Positions 35,318 to 43,732 of a stretch of 64,000 nucleotides of DNA are shown here, piece after piece. Made by a program: the position numbers and the translations under genes. Every line of letters starts with the position of its first letter. Position 1 is the stretch's first letter. Below the pieces are notes generated by a model. That model saw nothing but the letters and a program-made list of their open reading frames with translations. It searched no databases and was not told where the DNA came from. Source of the DNA: Bacteroidota bacterium (GTDB lineage: Bacteria; Bacteroidota; Bacteroidia; Chitinophagales; Chitinophagaceae); NCBI GenBank assembly GCA_023422565.1, contig JAFAGR010000097.1:1-64000 (forward strand), read 5' to 3'.

Positions 35318-37957
35318 ATGATGCAAAGTGCAGCGATCAGGCAGGCCTTCCTTGACTTCTTTAAAAATAAGAACCATCTAATTGTTCCTTCTGCACCGAT
35401 TGTTGTGAAGAACGATCCTACACTTCTTTTCACCAATGCGGGAATGAACCAGTTCAAAGATTACTTTCTTGGAAATAAAACCGCACCATCGGCAAGAATT
35501 GCGGATACACAGAAATGCCTTCGCGTAAGTGGCAAACATAACGACCTCGAGGAAGTAGGTGTTGACACCTACCATCATACCATGTTTGAAATGCTGGGCA
35601 ACTGGAGTTTTGGAGATCCACAAAACCCGGATGCGGGATATTTTAAAAAGGAAGCCATTGCATGGAGTTGGGAACTGTTAACCGAAGTGTATAAAATTCC
35701 GAAAGAGAATTTATATGTAACAGTGTTTGAAGGCGATGAAAAAGAAAATCTCCCGAAAGATACCGAAGCATGGGAGGAATGGAAGAAATGGTTGCCTGAA
35801 AGCCACATTCTACTTGGAAGCAAGAAAGATAATTTTTGGGAAATGGGCGATACCGGCCCATGCGGACCTTGTACTGAAATTCACGCCGACTGCCGGACAG
35901 AGGATGAAAAAAAATTAGTGGATGGTGCAACCCTGGTAAACAACGACCATCCTCAGGTAATAGAGATTTGGAACAATGTGTTCATTCAGTTCAACCGAAA
36001 AAAAGATGGATCACTTGAGCCGCTTCCCGCGAAGCATGTGGACACAGGGATGGGATTTGAAAGGCTTGTTCGCGTACTTCAGAATAAGACAAGTAATTAC
36101 GATACTGACATCTTTCAAACCACCATCGCAGCTACGGAAGAAATTGTAAAGAAAAAATATCCTGCAGGTGATGATAAATTGTCTGTGGCATTCCGCGTAC
36201 TTGCAGATCATATACGCGCCATCAGCTTCACCATTGCAGACGGGCAACTTCCCTCCAATACAGGTGCGGGCTATGTAATAAGAAGAATATTGCGCAGGGC
36301 TGTGAGGTATTATTATTCCTATCTCGATTATAAAAGCCCACTTCTGCACCAATTGCTGCCGGTTATCGCCGAACAGTTTTCGAACGTGTTCCCTGAGTTA
36401 AAACAGCAGCAGGACTTTGTAGCCCGCGTGATCCGCGAAGAGGAGGATGCTTTTCTGCGCACGCTGGACAAAGGTTTGAAGAAGATGGATGACATCATGA
36501 AAAGTACGCCGGCAGGTGAACCTGTTAACGGCACTTCAGCTTTTGAACTCTATGACACCTTTGGTTTCCCTATTGATCTTACCAGGTTGATCGCCTCAGA
36601 GAACAACTTGCAGGTTGATGAAGCGGCTTTTGAAAAAGAAATGAAGCAGCAGAAAGACCGCAGCCGGGCCGCAACGGCATTGGATACTGAGGACTGGGTG
36701 GTGCTGCAGCAAAACCAATCCGGCAAATTTATCGGCTACGATAATTTAACTGCCGACACGAATGTTATAAAGTATCGGAAAATAAAAAGCAAGGGAAAAG
36801 AACAGTACCAATTTGTACTTGCTGAAACTCCTTTTTATGCAGAAAGTGGCGGACAGGTGGGCGATAAGGGAAAAATTTACTTTGGCTCCGAAGAAATAAC
36901 GGTAACGGATACACGCAAAGAGAATGATATGATCGTTCATTTTGCAGACAGGCTTCCGGCCGATGCGAATCTACCGGTGAATGCTGTGGTAAATTCAGAT
37001 GCGCGCCTGAATACGCAATACAATCATACAGCAACTCACCTGTTGCACGCCGCACTAAGAAAAGTGTTGGGAAACCATGTGACGCAAAAAGGATCGCTTG
37101 TTTCGCCTGAGGTTTTACGGTTCGATTTTTCACACTTTTCAAAAGTGACCGATGCGGAATTGAGGGAAATCTCAAAACTGGTTAACGAGAAGATCCGTGA
37201 GAATATCCCGGTGGTAATTAGAGAGATGGATAAAGAGGAGGCTTTGAAACTGGGTGCGATGGCTTTGTTTGGTGAAAAATACGGCGATAAGGTTCGGGTG
37301 GTTACCATTGACCCTGCTTATTCCGTTGAGCTCTGTGGAGGAACTCACCTTGACCAGACCGGAAGGATCGGGCTTTTCACCATTGTATCTGAATCTGCCG
37401 TAGCGGCCGGGGTTAGGAGGATAGAGGCCTTAACAGGAGCTGCGGCAATTGAATACCTTGAAGGCAAATTAGAACAACTGCAAAGCCTGAATGAGCTTTT
37501 AAAAACAGGTGATGCTGCGAAGGCCGTTCTGAAGTTGCAGGACGAAAGATCTTCCCTGGAGAAACGTGTGGAATCATTGGAAGCACGGCAGCTTGTGGGA
37601 ATTCGAAATGAATTAATGGCCCGCGATGAGATCATCAACAATGTAACTTTTGTTGGGGATATCATCGAGGTTCCGAATGCGGATTCATTGAAAAAACTTG
37701 CCTACGACCTGAAGCATCACCTTCACGATCATGTTGCTGTTCTCTGCGCGAACATTGGCGGAAAAGCGCATGTATGCATAAGCGTTAGTGATACGGTTGT
37801 AGCGGCTCGCGGAATAGATGCGGGCGCTTTGATAAAGCAGGTGGTTAGTCCGTTGATAAAAGGCGGCGGCGGCGGGCAAAAAAATCTTGCAACCGCCGGA
37901 GGGCAGGACGTTTCGAAACTACAGGAAGTTATAAATGCGATACGTTCGACCTTGTAG
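35318..37957 (+). CDS. alaS: Alanine--tRNA ligase
   Basis: An 879-residue enzyme. The class II aminoacylation core starts at RQAFLDFFKNKNH, with NAGMNQFK and DTGMGFERL. The editing domain has HTATHLLHAAL and CGGTHL zinc motifs, and the C-terminal DHHA1-like domain ends with GGGGGQKNLATAGG. Length is normal. Two ATGs in tandem open the gene. It is followed by a heptad remnant and a 15-bp hairpin. Confidence 0.98.
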   Translation: MMQSAAIRQAFLDFFKNKNHLIVPSAPIVVKNDPTLLFTNAGMNQFKDYFLGNKTAPSARIADTQKCLRVSGKHNDLEEVGVDTYHHTMFEMLGNWSFGDPQNPDAGYFKKEAIAWSWELLTEVYKIPKENLYVTVFEGDEKENLPKDTEAWEEWKKWLPESHILLGSKKDNFWEMGDTGPCGPCTEIHADCRTEDEKKLVDGATLVNNDHPQVIEIWNNVFIQFNRKKDGSLEPLPAKHVDTGMGFERLVRVLQNKTSNYDTDIFQTTIAATEEIVKKKYPAGDDKLSVAFRVLADHIRAISFTIADGQLPSNTGAGYVIRRILRRAVRYYYSYLDYKSPLLHQLLPVIAEQFSNVFPELKQQQDFVARVIREEEDAFLRTLDKGLKKMDDIMKSTPAGEPVNGTSAFELYDTFGFPIDLTRLIASENNLQVDEAAFEKEMKQQKDRSRAATALDTEDWVVLQQNQSGKFIGYDNLTADTNVIKYRKIKSKGKEQYQFVLAETPFYAESGGQVGDKGKIYFGSEEITVTDTRKENDMIVHFADRLPADANLPVNAVVNSDARLNTQYNHTATHLLHAALRKVLGNHVTQKGSLVSPEVLRFDFSHFSKVTDAELREISKLVNEKIRENIPVVIREMDKEEALKLGAMALFGEKYGDKVRVVTIDPAYSVELCGGTHLDQTGRIGLFTIVSESAVAAGVRRIEALTGAAAIEYLEGKLEQLQSLNELLKTGDAAKAVLKLQDERSSLEKRVESLEARQLVGIRNELMARDEIINNVTFVGDIIEVPNADSLKKLAYDLKHHLHDHVAVLCANIGGKAHVCISVSDTVVAARGIDAGALIKQVVSPLIKGGGGGQKNLATAGGQDVSKLQEVINAIRSTL

Positions 37958-37959
37958 AG

Positions 37960-37980
37960 AATTAAGAATTACGAATTAGG
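37960..37980. repeat. Short heptad array after alaS
   Basis: Three 7-bp units, AATTAAG, AATTACG, AATTAGG, directly after the alaS stop codon. Confidence 0.5.
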
Positions 37981-38050
37981 ATTGGGTTCACTTTCAAAGG
38001 ATCTGAGATCCCTCATTGTATTCGGGATGACTACACTCTCTTAATTAGTT

Positions 38051-38084
38051 TTTGGGCTATCACGACATATCGTGATAGCCCAAA
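38051..38084 (+). terminator. Perfect 15-bp hairpin downstream of alaS
   Basis: Arms 38051-38065 and 38070-38084 pair perfectly around a CATA loop. The following tract (TCATTTTAATTCTT) is only moderately T-rich, so it could be a terminator or an extragenic palindrome. Confidence 0.5.
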
Positions 38085-38295
38085 TCATTTTAATTCTTCG
38101 TCATTCCGAGCAAGGCGAGGAATCTTCGTTTAAGGCCTTAATGACCACAGTATCCAATGAACAAGAGTGCGACCCGCCGCTGTGGCCAAGCTGCCTATGA
38201 AGCTGAGTTTTGTACATCCGCCGGTTCAACAATAACTATATGTAATTTATTTTGACAATTTGCGATAAGGCAGCGTGAATGACCGACCTGAAATT
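38085..38295. other. Non-coding stretch with a dispersed-repeat copy
   Basis: It holds CGTCATTCCGAGCAAGGC plus GAGGAA at 38099-38122, matching the element inside the 99-bp tandem repeat. The rest shows no gene I can support. Confidence 0.6.
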
Positions 38296-38337
38296 TGACT
38301 ACCAACTACAAACTACCAACTACGAACCAGGAACTAT
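38296..38337. repeat. Heptad array upstream of the PDZ gene
   Basis: Six 7-bp units: TGACTAC, CAACTAC, AAACTAC, CAACTAC, GAACCAG, GAACTAT. It shares CAACTAC with the array at carB. A pyrimidine-rich tract follows to about 38385. Confidence 0.8.
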
Positions 38338-38400
38338 TCCCGCCAGCCATCCCTTCCATCTCCCACCCATCCCTCCCTTTGTTAAATTAAAATAAATAAT

Positions 38401-38459
38401 TGCGAAGGGTTTCGTAATTGCGCAAATGATGCTATTTTTGATGTACTAAAAGTTTCGTA
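38401..38459 (+). promoter_or_regulatory. Promoter with two dyad operator-like sites
   Basis: The -7 box TATTTTTG (38433-38440) lies between two related 16-bp dyads: TGCGAAGGGTTTCGTA (38401-38416) and TACTAAAAGTTTCGTA (38444-38459). They share T-C-A and GTTTCGTA. The upstream one overlaps the -33 position and the downstream one the expected transcription start. The second sits in a wider dyad (ATGTAC/GTACAT). The layout suggests a dimeric repressor, possibly BlaI-like, but that is inference. Confidence 0.5.
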
Positions 38460-38475
38460 CATTAAAAAGAAGGAT

Positions 38476-39525
38476 ATGAAATACGTTGCATTTTCGCTGC
38501 TGACCTGGTTTTTCGCCGCTTTTTCTTACAAGGCGATGGCCCAGGACGATAAGGGTAAAAAATCTGAAACTGAGGAGGTGATCATCCGTAACAAGGGGGA
38601 TAAAGATGCCACCATCACGCTGCAGTTTTCCGGGGACCAGGTGCTAATTAACGGCAAACCCCTTATTGAATTTAAGGATGATGGAATCACGATAAACAAA
38701 CGCAAGATCATCGTGAAGGATAAAGATAATTTCAGGTTTGAAGGCTTCGATATGGAAGATTTTCCTTTTGCCGGTTCTGCCGACGGAAAAATGGAAACGA
38801 GCCGTACCTTCTTGGGCGTGGTAACAGAGGAATCGAAAGGTGGGGTAAAAATCAATTCTGTTACCCCGGGCAGTGCGGCAGATAAGGCCGGACTAAAAGC
38901 GGGCGACGTGATCACGAAATTTGAGGGTAAATCGATCGCAACTCCTCAGGCTCTTTATGAAGCGGTTACCGCAAAGAAAGCCAATGAGGTGGTTAAAATA
39001 AACTACGACAGGGATGGTAAGGGCAAATCTACCAAGGCCACGCTGCAGGAAAAAAAGGAGACGACGATGAGTTTTTCTATGAGAACTCCTGAGGGTGGAA
39101 GAACTTTCGTTGTCCCTCGTGCGCCCAGGGCGCCACGTGCTCCGGGTGCGCCGGGAGCTCCCGGATCACCATCATGGGAAATGGAACTTGAAAAATTACG
39201 CGACCTGGAAGGCATGAACTTCGGCGAAAACTTTATGTTCTCACGCGGCCAAAAACTGGGACTGAAAATTCAGGACACCGAAGAAAGCAATGGCGTGAAG
39301 GTGCTTGAAGTGGAGGAAGGCTCGGCAGGTGAAAAAGCAGGTATCAAAAAAGATGATGTGGTAACGGAAATCGCCGGTAAACCGGTAACCAATACCGATG
39401 AAGCACGTGAGATTTTGGCCGAAAACAAGGATAAATCAACCTACACCATAAAAGCCAAAAGAGCAGGAAGCATCATGAGCTTCGACGTGAAAATTCCAAA
39501 AAAATTGAAAACGGCAAACTTATAA
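38476..39525 (+). CDS. Exported protein with two PDZ domains
   Basis: A 349-residue protein with a signal peptide (about 1-22). PDZ 1 (about 113-195) shows FLGVVTEESKGGVKINSVTPGSAADKAGLKAGD in two adjoining parts. PDZ 2 (about 255-335) has GLKIQDTEESNGVKVLEVEEG and KAGIKKDDVV. The linker is a proline/alanine/arginine/glycine repeat (APRAPRAPGAPGAPG, about 216-230). There is no protease domain, so it may be an adaptor or scaffold in the periplasm. The promoter has two dyad sites, so expression is probably controlled. Confidence 0.8.
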   Translation: MKYVAFSLLTWFFAAFSYKAMAQDDKGKKSETEEVIIRNKGDKDATITLQFSGDQVLINGKPLIEFKDDGITINKRKIIVKDKDNFRFEGFDMEDFPFAGSADGKMETSRTFLGVVTEESKGGVKINSVTPGSAADKAGLKAGDVITKFEGKSIATPQALYEAVTAKKANEVVKINYDRDGKGKSTKATLQEKKETTMSFSMRTPEGGRTFVVPRAPRAPRAPGAPGAPGSPSWEMELEKLRDLEGMNFGENFMFSRGQKLGLKIQDTEESNGVKVLEVEEGSAGEKAGIKKDDVVTEIAGKPVTNTDEAREILAENKDKSTYTIKAKRAGSIMSFDVKIPKKLKTANL

Positions 39526-39545
39526 TCAATCCACAATAAAAGAAG

Positions 39546-39574
39546 AGCATGGCTGTTTCGGCCATGCTTTTTTT
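39546..39574 (+). terminator. Rho-independent terminator of the PDZ gene
   Basis: Arms AGCATGGC and GCCATGCT pair over 8 bp around a 7-nt loop, followed by seven T. Confidence 0.9.
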
Positions 39575-39580
39575 ATGCCG

Positions 39581-39588
39581 TACTTTTG
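39581..39588 (+). promoter_or_regulatory. -7 box of the TlpA-like gene
   Basis: TACTTTTG, directly after the terminator and 23 nt before the ATG. Confidence 0.55.
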
Positions 39589-39611
39589 CCCCTGATCATA
39601 AACTTCATCAG

Positions 39612-40766
39612 ATGAAAAACCTGTTCTTCTTTTTTGTATCCATTTTATTTCTATCCGCCTGTTCAGGCAAAAAGGATGCGCCGGGCGGAAACTTTACGGT
39701 AAAGGGCGAAATAAAAAATGTACCGGACCAGGATGTATATCTGGATCAGTTGTTTTTCAGCGAACAACAGCCGGAAGTGGTGGATACTGCGAAAATGACG
39801 GGAGGAAAATTTGAACTTTTGGGAAATGCTGCTGAAGAAGGTATGTTCAGGATAAGGCTTGAAAAATCTGAATCGGGATTTATTTTTATCAATGATGCAG
39901 AGGTGATCCCTTTTACCGCTGACATTAACGATATCAGTCTTGCCGGACCAGAATTTTCCACGAGGGCCAATTCTATTTTGAAAAAGTTTTTATTATACAT
40001 GGATGGCCAGCGTACGGCTATGCTGGAAGGCACGGCAAAGCTTGAAAGTTTGAAAACGACAAAAAACAACGACAGCCTCGTGGTTGAAGAAGAGAAGCGC
40101 CTGGTGGAAAGAGAGGACGGCTTCAAGAAATACATGATCCAATTTATCGACACGGTTTCTGACCCCGTGGTAGCCATGTTTGCGATCGGTTATACGCGAG
40201 GCATACCGGCAAGCGATCTGAAGCAAACAATTCCTCAGCTAAGCTCCCGCTTTCCCGAGCATAAGGGCATAGCTTCCGTGGTTTCTCAATTCAATCAATA
40301 CCTTAATCAACCCGCAGATAATTCGGCATCCAAACCGACAAGCAAACCCCTTGTGGGCGATATGGCGCCGGAAATAACGCTAGCAGACACTGCAGGGAAA
40401 GCCTTTTCATTAAGCCAACTTAAAGGGAAATATGTGCTTATCGATTTCTGGGCAAGTTGGTGCGGACCCTGCAGAAATGAAAACCCTAACGTGGTGGATG
40501 CTTATCAAACTTATAAAAACAAAAACTTTACTGTACTTGGTGTATCCCTTGACAAGGATAAGGCAGACTGGTTAAAGGCAATAAAAGATGATAAGCTTAC
40601 CTGGCCGCACATAAGCGACCTTCAATATTGGAACAGCCCGGTGGTAAACCTCTATGGTTTCGATGGGATCCCATATAATGTACTGATTGACCCCACCGGA
40701 AAGATCATCGCTACTGAATTACGTGCAGAAGGTTTGAAGGCAAAACTTGCGGAAGTTCTCAAGTAG
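39612..40766 (+). CDS. TlpA-like thiol-disulfide reductase lipoprotein with DUF4369
   Basis: A 384-residue protein. The ATG at 39612 gives a lipoprotein signal (MKNLFFFFVSILFLSACSGK, Cys17); an upstream ATG at 39549 lies inside the terminator hairpin. Residues 25-125 form a DUF4369-type domain. The C-terminal 140 residues are a TlpA/ResA thioredoxin domain with WCGPC and the cis-proline segment GFDGIPYN. It probably reduces periplasmic disulfides while anchored to a membrane. The pairing of the two domains is common in this phylum. Confidence 0.9.
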   Translation: MKNLFFFFVSILFLSACSGKKDAPGGNFTVKGEIKNVPDQDVYLDQLFFSEQQPEVVDTAKMTGGKFELLGNAAEEGMFRIRLEKSESGFIFINDAEVIPFTADINDISLAGPEFSTRANSILKKFLLYMDGQRTAMLEGTAKLESLKTTKNNDSLVVEEEKRLVEREDGFKKYMIQFIDTVSDPVVAMFAIGYTRGIPASDLKQTIPQLSSRFPEHKGIASVVSQFNQYLNQPADNSASKPTSKPLVGDMAPEITLADTAGKAFSLSQLKGKYVLIDFWASWCGPCRNENPNVVDAYQTYKNKNFTVLGVSLDKDKADWLKAIKDDKLTWPHISDLQYWNSPVVNLYGFDGIPYNVLIDPTGKIIATELRAEGLKAKLAEVLK

Positions 40767-41243
40767 ATCTCATATTTCAGCACCTTGCTCCCCGAGAAGG
40801 AACAAAGCATGTCATTTTATCTTTAAGTTTTGTATTGGTCCCGGAGATTCACAAAGAAGAGGCAGCTGCTTTATGAGTCTAATCCGGAAGTGGCTTAAGT
40901 GCCTTGCGAGTCTGGCATCCTTTAAAGAATTGGCGTCCCCTATCTGCAGGTGCCGGGTATTTCCTTTCATTTCATTGCCAGGCTGGAATTAAATATCAAA
41001 CCCATTCTCTGCATTTCCCTTACGACTATAAACTCCAAAACATTCTACATACGTAGGGTTATATGTTGCATCAATAAATCATTCTGACCGCCTTCATTGA
41101 TTTCAAGCCAAATTCACTTCCTTTTTCATCGGGTTCTCAGCGATACGATTGAATCCAATCGGTCCAATCTTCACCATCCCGGTTTGAGGCCTTTCTCCGA
41201 ACCAGCGAAATAAGTATCCACCTTCCTAAAAAAAGTTTCGGGC
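40767..41243. other. Gene-less interval between the TlpA gene and the SusCD locus
   Basis: No coding frame with plausible start, composition or homology is seen on either strand. A TATCTTTA box occurs near 40818 but leads to nothing recognisable. No tRNA-like or hairpin structure stands out. Confidence 0.5.
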
Positions 41244-41279
41244 AAAAAAAAACCGGGGAACACTAAAAGTGCTCCCCGG
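41244..41279 (-). terminator. Terminator of the SusCD operon
   Basis: An 11-bp stem (41253-41263 with 41269-41279, one G-T pair) with a 5-nt loop. On the minus strand nine U follow. It lies 23 bp after the last gene of the operon. Confidence 0.95.
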
Positions 41280-41301
41280 CGAATATTAAGGTTCGAAGAT
41301 T

Positions 41302-42207
41302 TTACCTTCTTACTTTCACTTTGTAAACATTCGGGAACATAGTTCCTGCACCATAACCAAGCTGAATGGTAAGGTCGAATGATTGTGAGCAATAAGAGAA
41401 AGTTCCCTCTCCTGCAGTAGGATGCGGCTTAACATATACAGGTTGGCCAGCCAATGAACCGGCAAGGTCACCTGCATCTGAACCCGGAACAGCACCTTCA
41501 ACAACGCGAACTACGCGGTTTGCTGGGTCAGTCCAGTCAAGCTCAAAAGTCATTGGACCCCAACCGGTATCCCAGATATTAGCAATACCAATATGAGCAG
41601 TTGTTGGTCCTGTGCTGGTAACAGTAGTTACTTCAGTAGTGTAAGGCCCGTAAGGAGCACCTGCATCAAGTTGTTCAATTGTATTGTCGTACAAGCCCAA
41701 CAGGTTGTTCAATACCACATCAGCTTCATCGCAAAACTGGCGTACAATCACCTTGTAGCGGGTTTTGTTGAAGAACTTCTTGAAGTCAGAGTTTTCATTG
41801 ATCGTGATGATGATTGTATCTAACCTATCCGGATCAGAGTAACCTGAAAACAGGCCGGAGATCACTAAAGAATCTTCCGCTTCACCTGCAGGAATCACAA
41901 GCGAAGTAGGGATAGAATTTACCTGAACACCTTCTACAGCTGAGCCGTAATCAACTGTCAGGGAGACTGTGCGATCAACATTGGCCACATTCGTAACACC
42001 AATAGGCAACTTGAACGTGTTATTGGAAGAAGAGACGAAGTAGAAGTCCACTGAGTCTTTCGCAGAGCTCGTGTTTACGTTAAATTTTGCAGCGGCTCCG
42101 GGATTAAGCGGATCCTGATCAACTGCAAAGTTGTTTTTCTCACAGGAAGTGAGCCCGAACATTAGTAAGGCCACAACCGCGAAAAAGTGATAAAATGTTT
42201 TTTTCAT
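41302..42207 (-). CDS. Lipoprotein in the SusE position of a SusCD locus
   Basis: A 301-residue protein with a lipobox (MFGLTSCEK). The N-terminal half resembles Calx-beta or DUF1735/DUF4843-like sandwich domains, with regular strands and acidic turns (SLTVDYGSAVEG, DPDRLDTIIITI). The C-terminal half is unassigned. It is the third gene after susC and susD, with a 24-bp gap, and is probably a surface glycan-, peptide- or metabolite-binding accessory of that transporter. The substrate cannot be told. Confidence 0.75.
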   Translation of the reverse strand: MKKTFYHFFAVVALLMFGLTSCEKNNFAVDQDPLNPGAAAKFNVNTSSAKDSVDFYFVSSSNNTFKLPIGVTNVANVDRTVSLTVDYGSAVEGVQVNSIPTSLVIPAGEAEDSLVISGLFSGYSDPDRLDTIIITINENSDFKKFFNKTRYKVIVRQFCDEADVVLNNLLGLYDNTIEQLDAGAPYGPYTTEVTTVTSTGPTTAHIGIANIWDTGWGPMTFELDWTDPANRVVRVVEGAVPGSDAGDLAGSLAGQPVYVKPHPTAGEGTFSYCSQSFDLTIQLGYGAGTMFPNVYKVKVRR

Positions 42208-42231
42208 ATTTCGATTTTTGAACTGTTTAAA

Positions 42232-43716
42232 TTATGGGTTTTGATCAGCAGCCGTCAGGTTCGGGTTGTTATCCATTTCCCTCAGAGGAATCTGCATAAT
42301 AAATCTTGGATCTGCAGGTCCTGTAGTGAATACTCCCGGATCGTAGTTTGGAGCGCCATGGTTGCCCGGGCCTGTTGGCCTGTTCAATCCTTGGTTCAAG
42401 CGCTTGATATCGATAAGAGAGAAACCTTCTCCCCATAATTCAATTCTTCTTTGAAGATAAATTTCATCCAGCAAAGCCTGGCCTGAAAGTGAAGCAGCAG
42501 AGAAGCCCGGGTTGCGGGTTACTACTAATTCTTCCAGTACAGATCTTGCACCTGCCTCGTTACCAGATTTAGCCAAACCTTCAGCTTCAATCAGGTACAT
42601 TTCAGCAGCACGCATGTAGATGTAGTCACCTTCCCAGCTGCTTGGGTCAAGCACCTGAAGTTTCTTCTGGGTATAATCAACAAAAGGAGCAACACCGGTA
42701 CCAGGAGCCTGGAATACGGTCTTTCTTACGTCTGCATCAGGAATTTGATCGTAAAGCGCTTTTGTGATCTTCTTTTGTTGTGGCCCAAGACGAGCATATC
42801 CGCCTGTTCCTACGTCCATGTGAGACCAGAAAGAAGCAAGGATAGTAGCTTCACCTGCAGGGATGATCGCACCCCACATAGCTTCAGGATTACTCAATGA
42901 AGAGAATGTTCCGCGAAGAGGATAGATCAATGAACTCATCAAGGTATACCCTTGGCGGGCTTCGTTTGCTTTTGTAGCTGCAGTAGCCCAATCTTCCATC
43001 AATAAGGCCACTCTTGCACGGAAACCGCGAACGGTTGAAACATCGATGTGGTCTTTGCTGATTCTCGGCGCACCGTCAAGAAGCGTTTCAGCCTCAGTGA
43101 GGTCAGCAATCATCTGATCGTAAACTTGCTGTACAGTTCCGCGACCAACGGCCTCGGTTGCTGGAGCAGTGTACAAAGGAACGCCCTTATTGGTTTCGTT
43201 TCCTTTATAAGTTTGCTGGAAGAGATTGATCAGGTAGTAATAGCAATAAGCACGAATACCCAAAACCTCACCTCTCATTGCATCTTTTGTTTCTTCAGGA
43301 GCATTCACGCCTGGAAGCAGGGAGAGGATTTTGTTAGACTGGCCGATCATATCATAGTAGAGATACCATGCAAGATCCGGCTGGCGGTTAGCATTTGCAT
43401 TGGTAAACTCAACTAAGGTGTAGTCGGTATTGAACCAACCATATCCCTGAGCATGAACTACCATGTCATTACCCATAAGGTCCATGGCAAGATCATACCC
43501 CTTTTGGCCGAAAGCGTCATGCCTGTTGGCGGTTGCACCCACCGCGAAAGCAAAGTTTTCTTTTACAACACCGTTGAGGGCGCCGTAGATCTTATCGATG
43601 CTGGCAAATATCTGCTGTTCTGTCACCGCATCCGAGGGTTGGGTTTCAAGGTATTCTTTACGACACCCCGTCGACAATACAGCAATAATTGCAGCGAAAT
43701 AGAATATTCTTTTCAT
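42232..43716 (-). CDS. RagB/SusD-family nutrient-binding lipoprotein
   Basis: A 494-residue protein with a lipoprotein signal (LSTGCRKEY). It has the typical SusD helical TPR-like pattern and family segments EVLGIRAYCYYYLINLFQQTY, in two parts here, and the C-terminal LDEIYLQRRIELWGEGF. It pairs with the TonB-dependent SusC gene 16 bp upstream and should act as its lid at the cell surface. No glycoside hydrolase or sulfatase genes lie nearby, so the substrate is open. Confidence 0.93.
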   Translation of the reverse strand: MKRIFYFAAIIAVLSTGCRKEYLETQPSDAVTEQQIFASIDKIYGALNGVVKENFAFAVGATANRHDAFGQKGYDLAMDLMGNDMVVHAQGYGWFNTDYTLVEFTNANANRQPDLAWYLYYDMIGQSNKILSLLPGVNAPEETKDAMRGEVLGIRAYCYYYLINLFQQTYKGNETNKGVPLYTAPATEAVGRGTVQQVYDQMIADLTEAETLLDGAPRISKDHIDVSTVRGFRARVALLMEDWATAATKANEARQGYTLMSSLIYPLRGTFSSLSNPEAMWGAIIPAGEATILASFWSHMDVGTGGYARLGPQQKKITKALYDQIPDADVRKTVFQAPGTGVAPFVDYTQKKLQVLDPSSWEGDYIYMRAAEMYLIEAEGLAKSGNEAGARSVLEELVVTRNPGFSAASLSGQALLDEIYLQRRIELWGEGFSLIDIKRLNQGLNRPTGPGNHGAPNYDPGVFTTGPADPRFIMQIPLREMDNNPNLTAADQNP

Positions 43717-43732
43717 TGTAATTGCTTTGAAA

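Noticed and set aside
40747..40992. 81-residue plus-strand frame after the TlpA gene
   Set aside because: It starts inside the TlpA coding end in another frame and has no recognisable composition or start.
40767..41243. tRNA or riboswitch in the gap before the SusCD locus
   Set aside because: No cloverleaf, T-loop signature or conserved aptamer core could be found.
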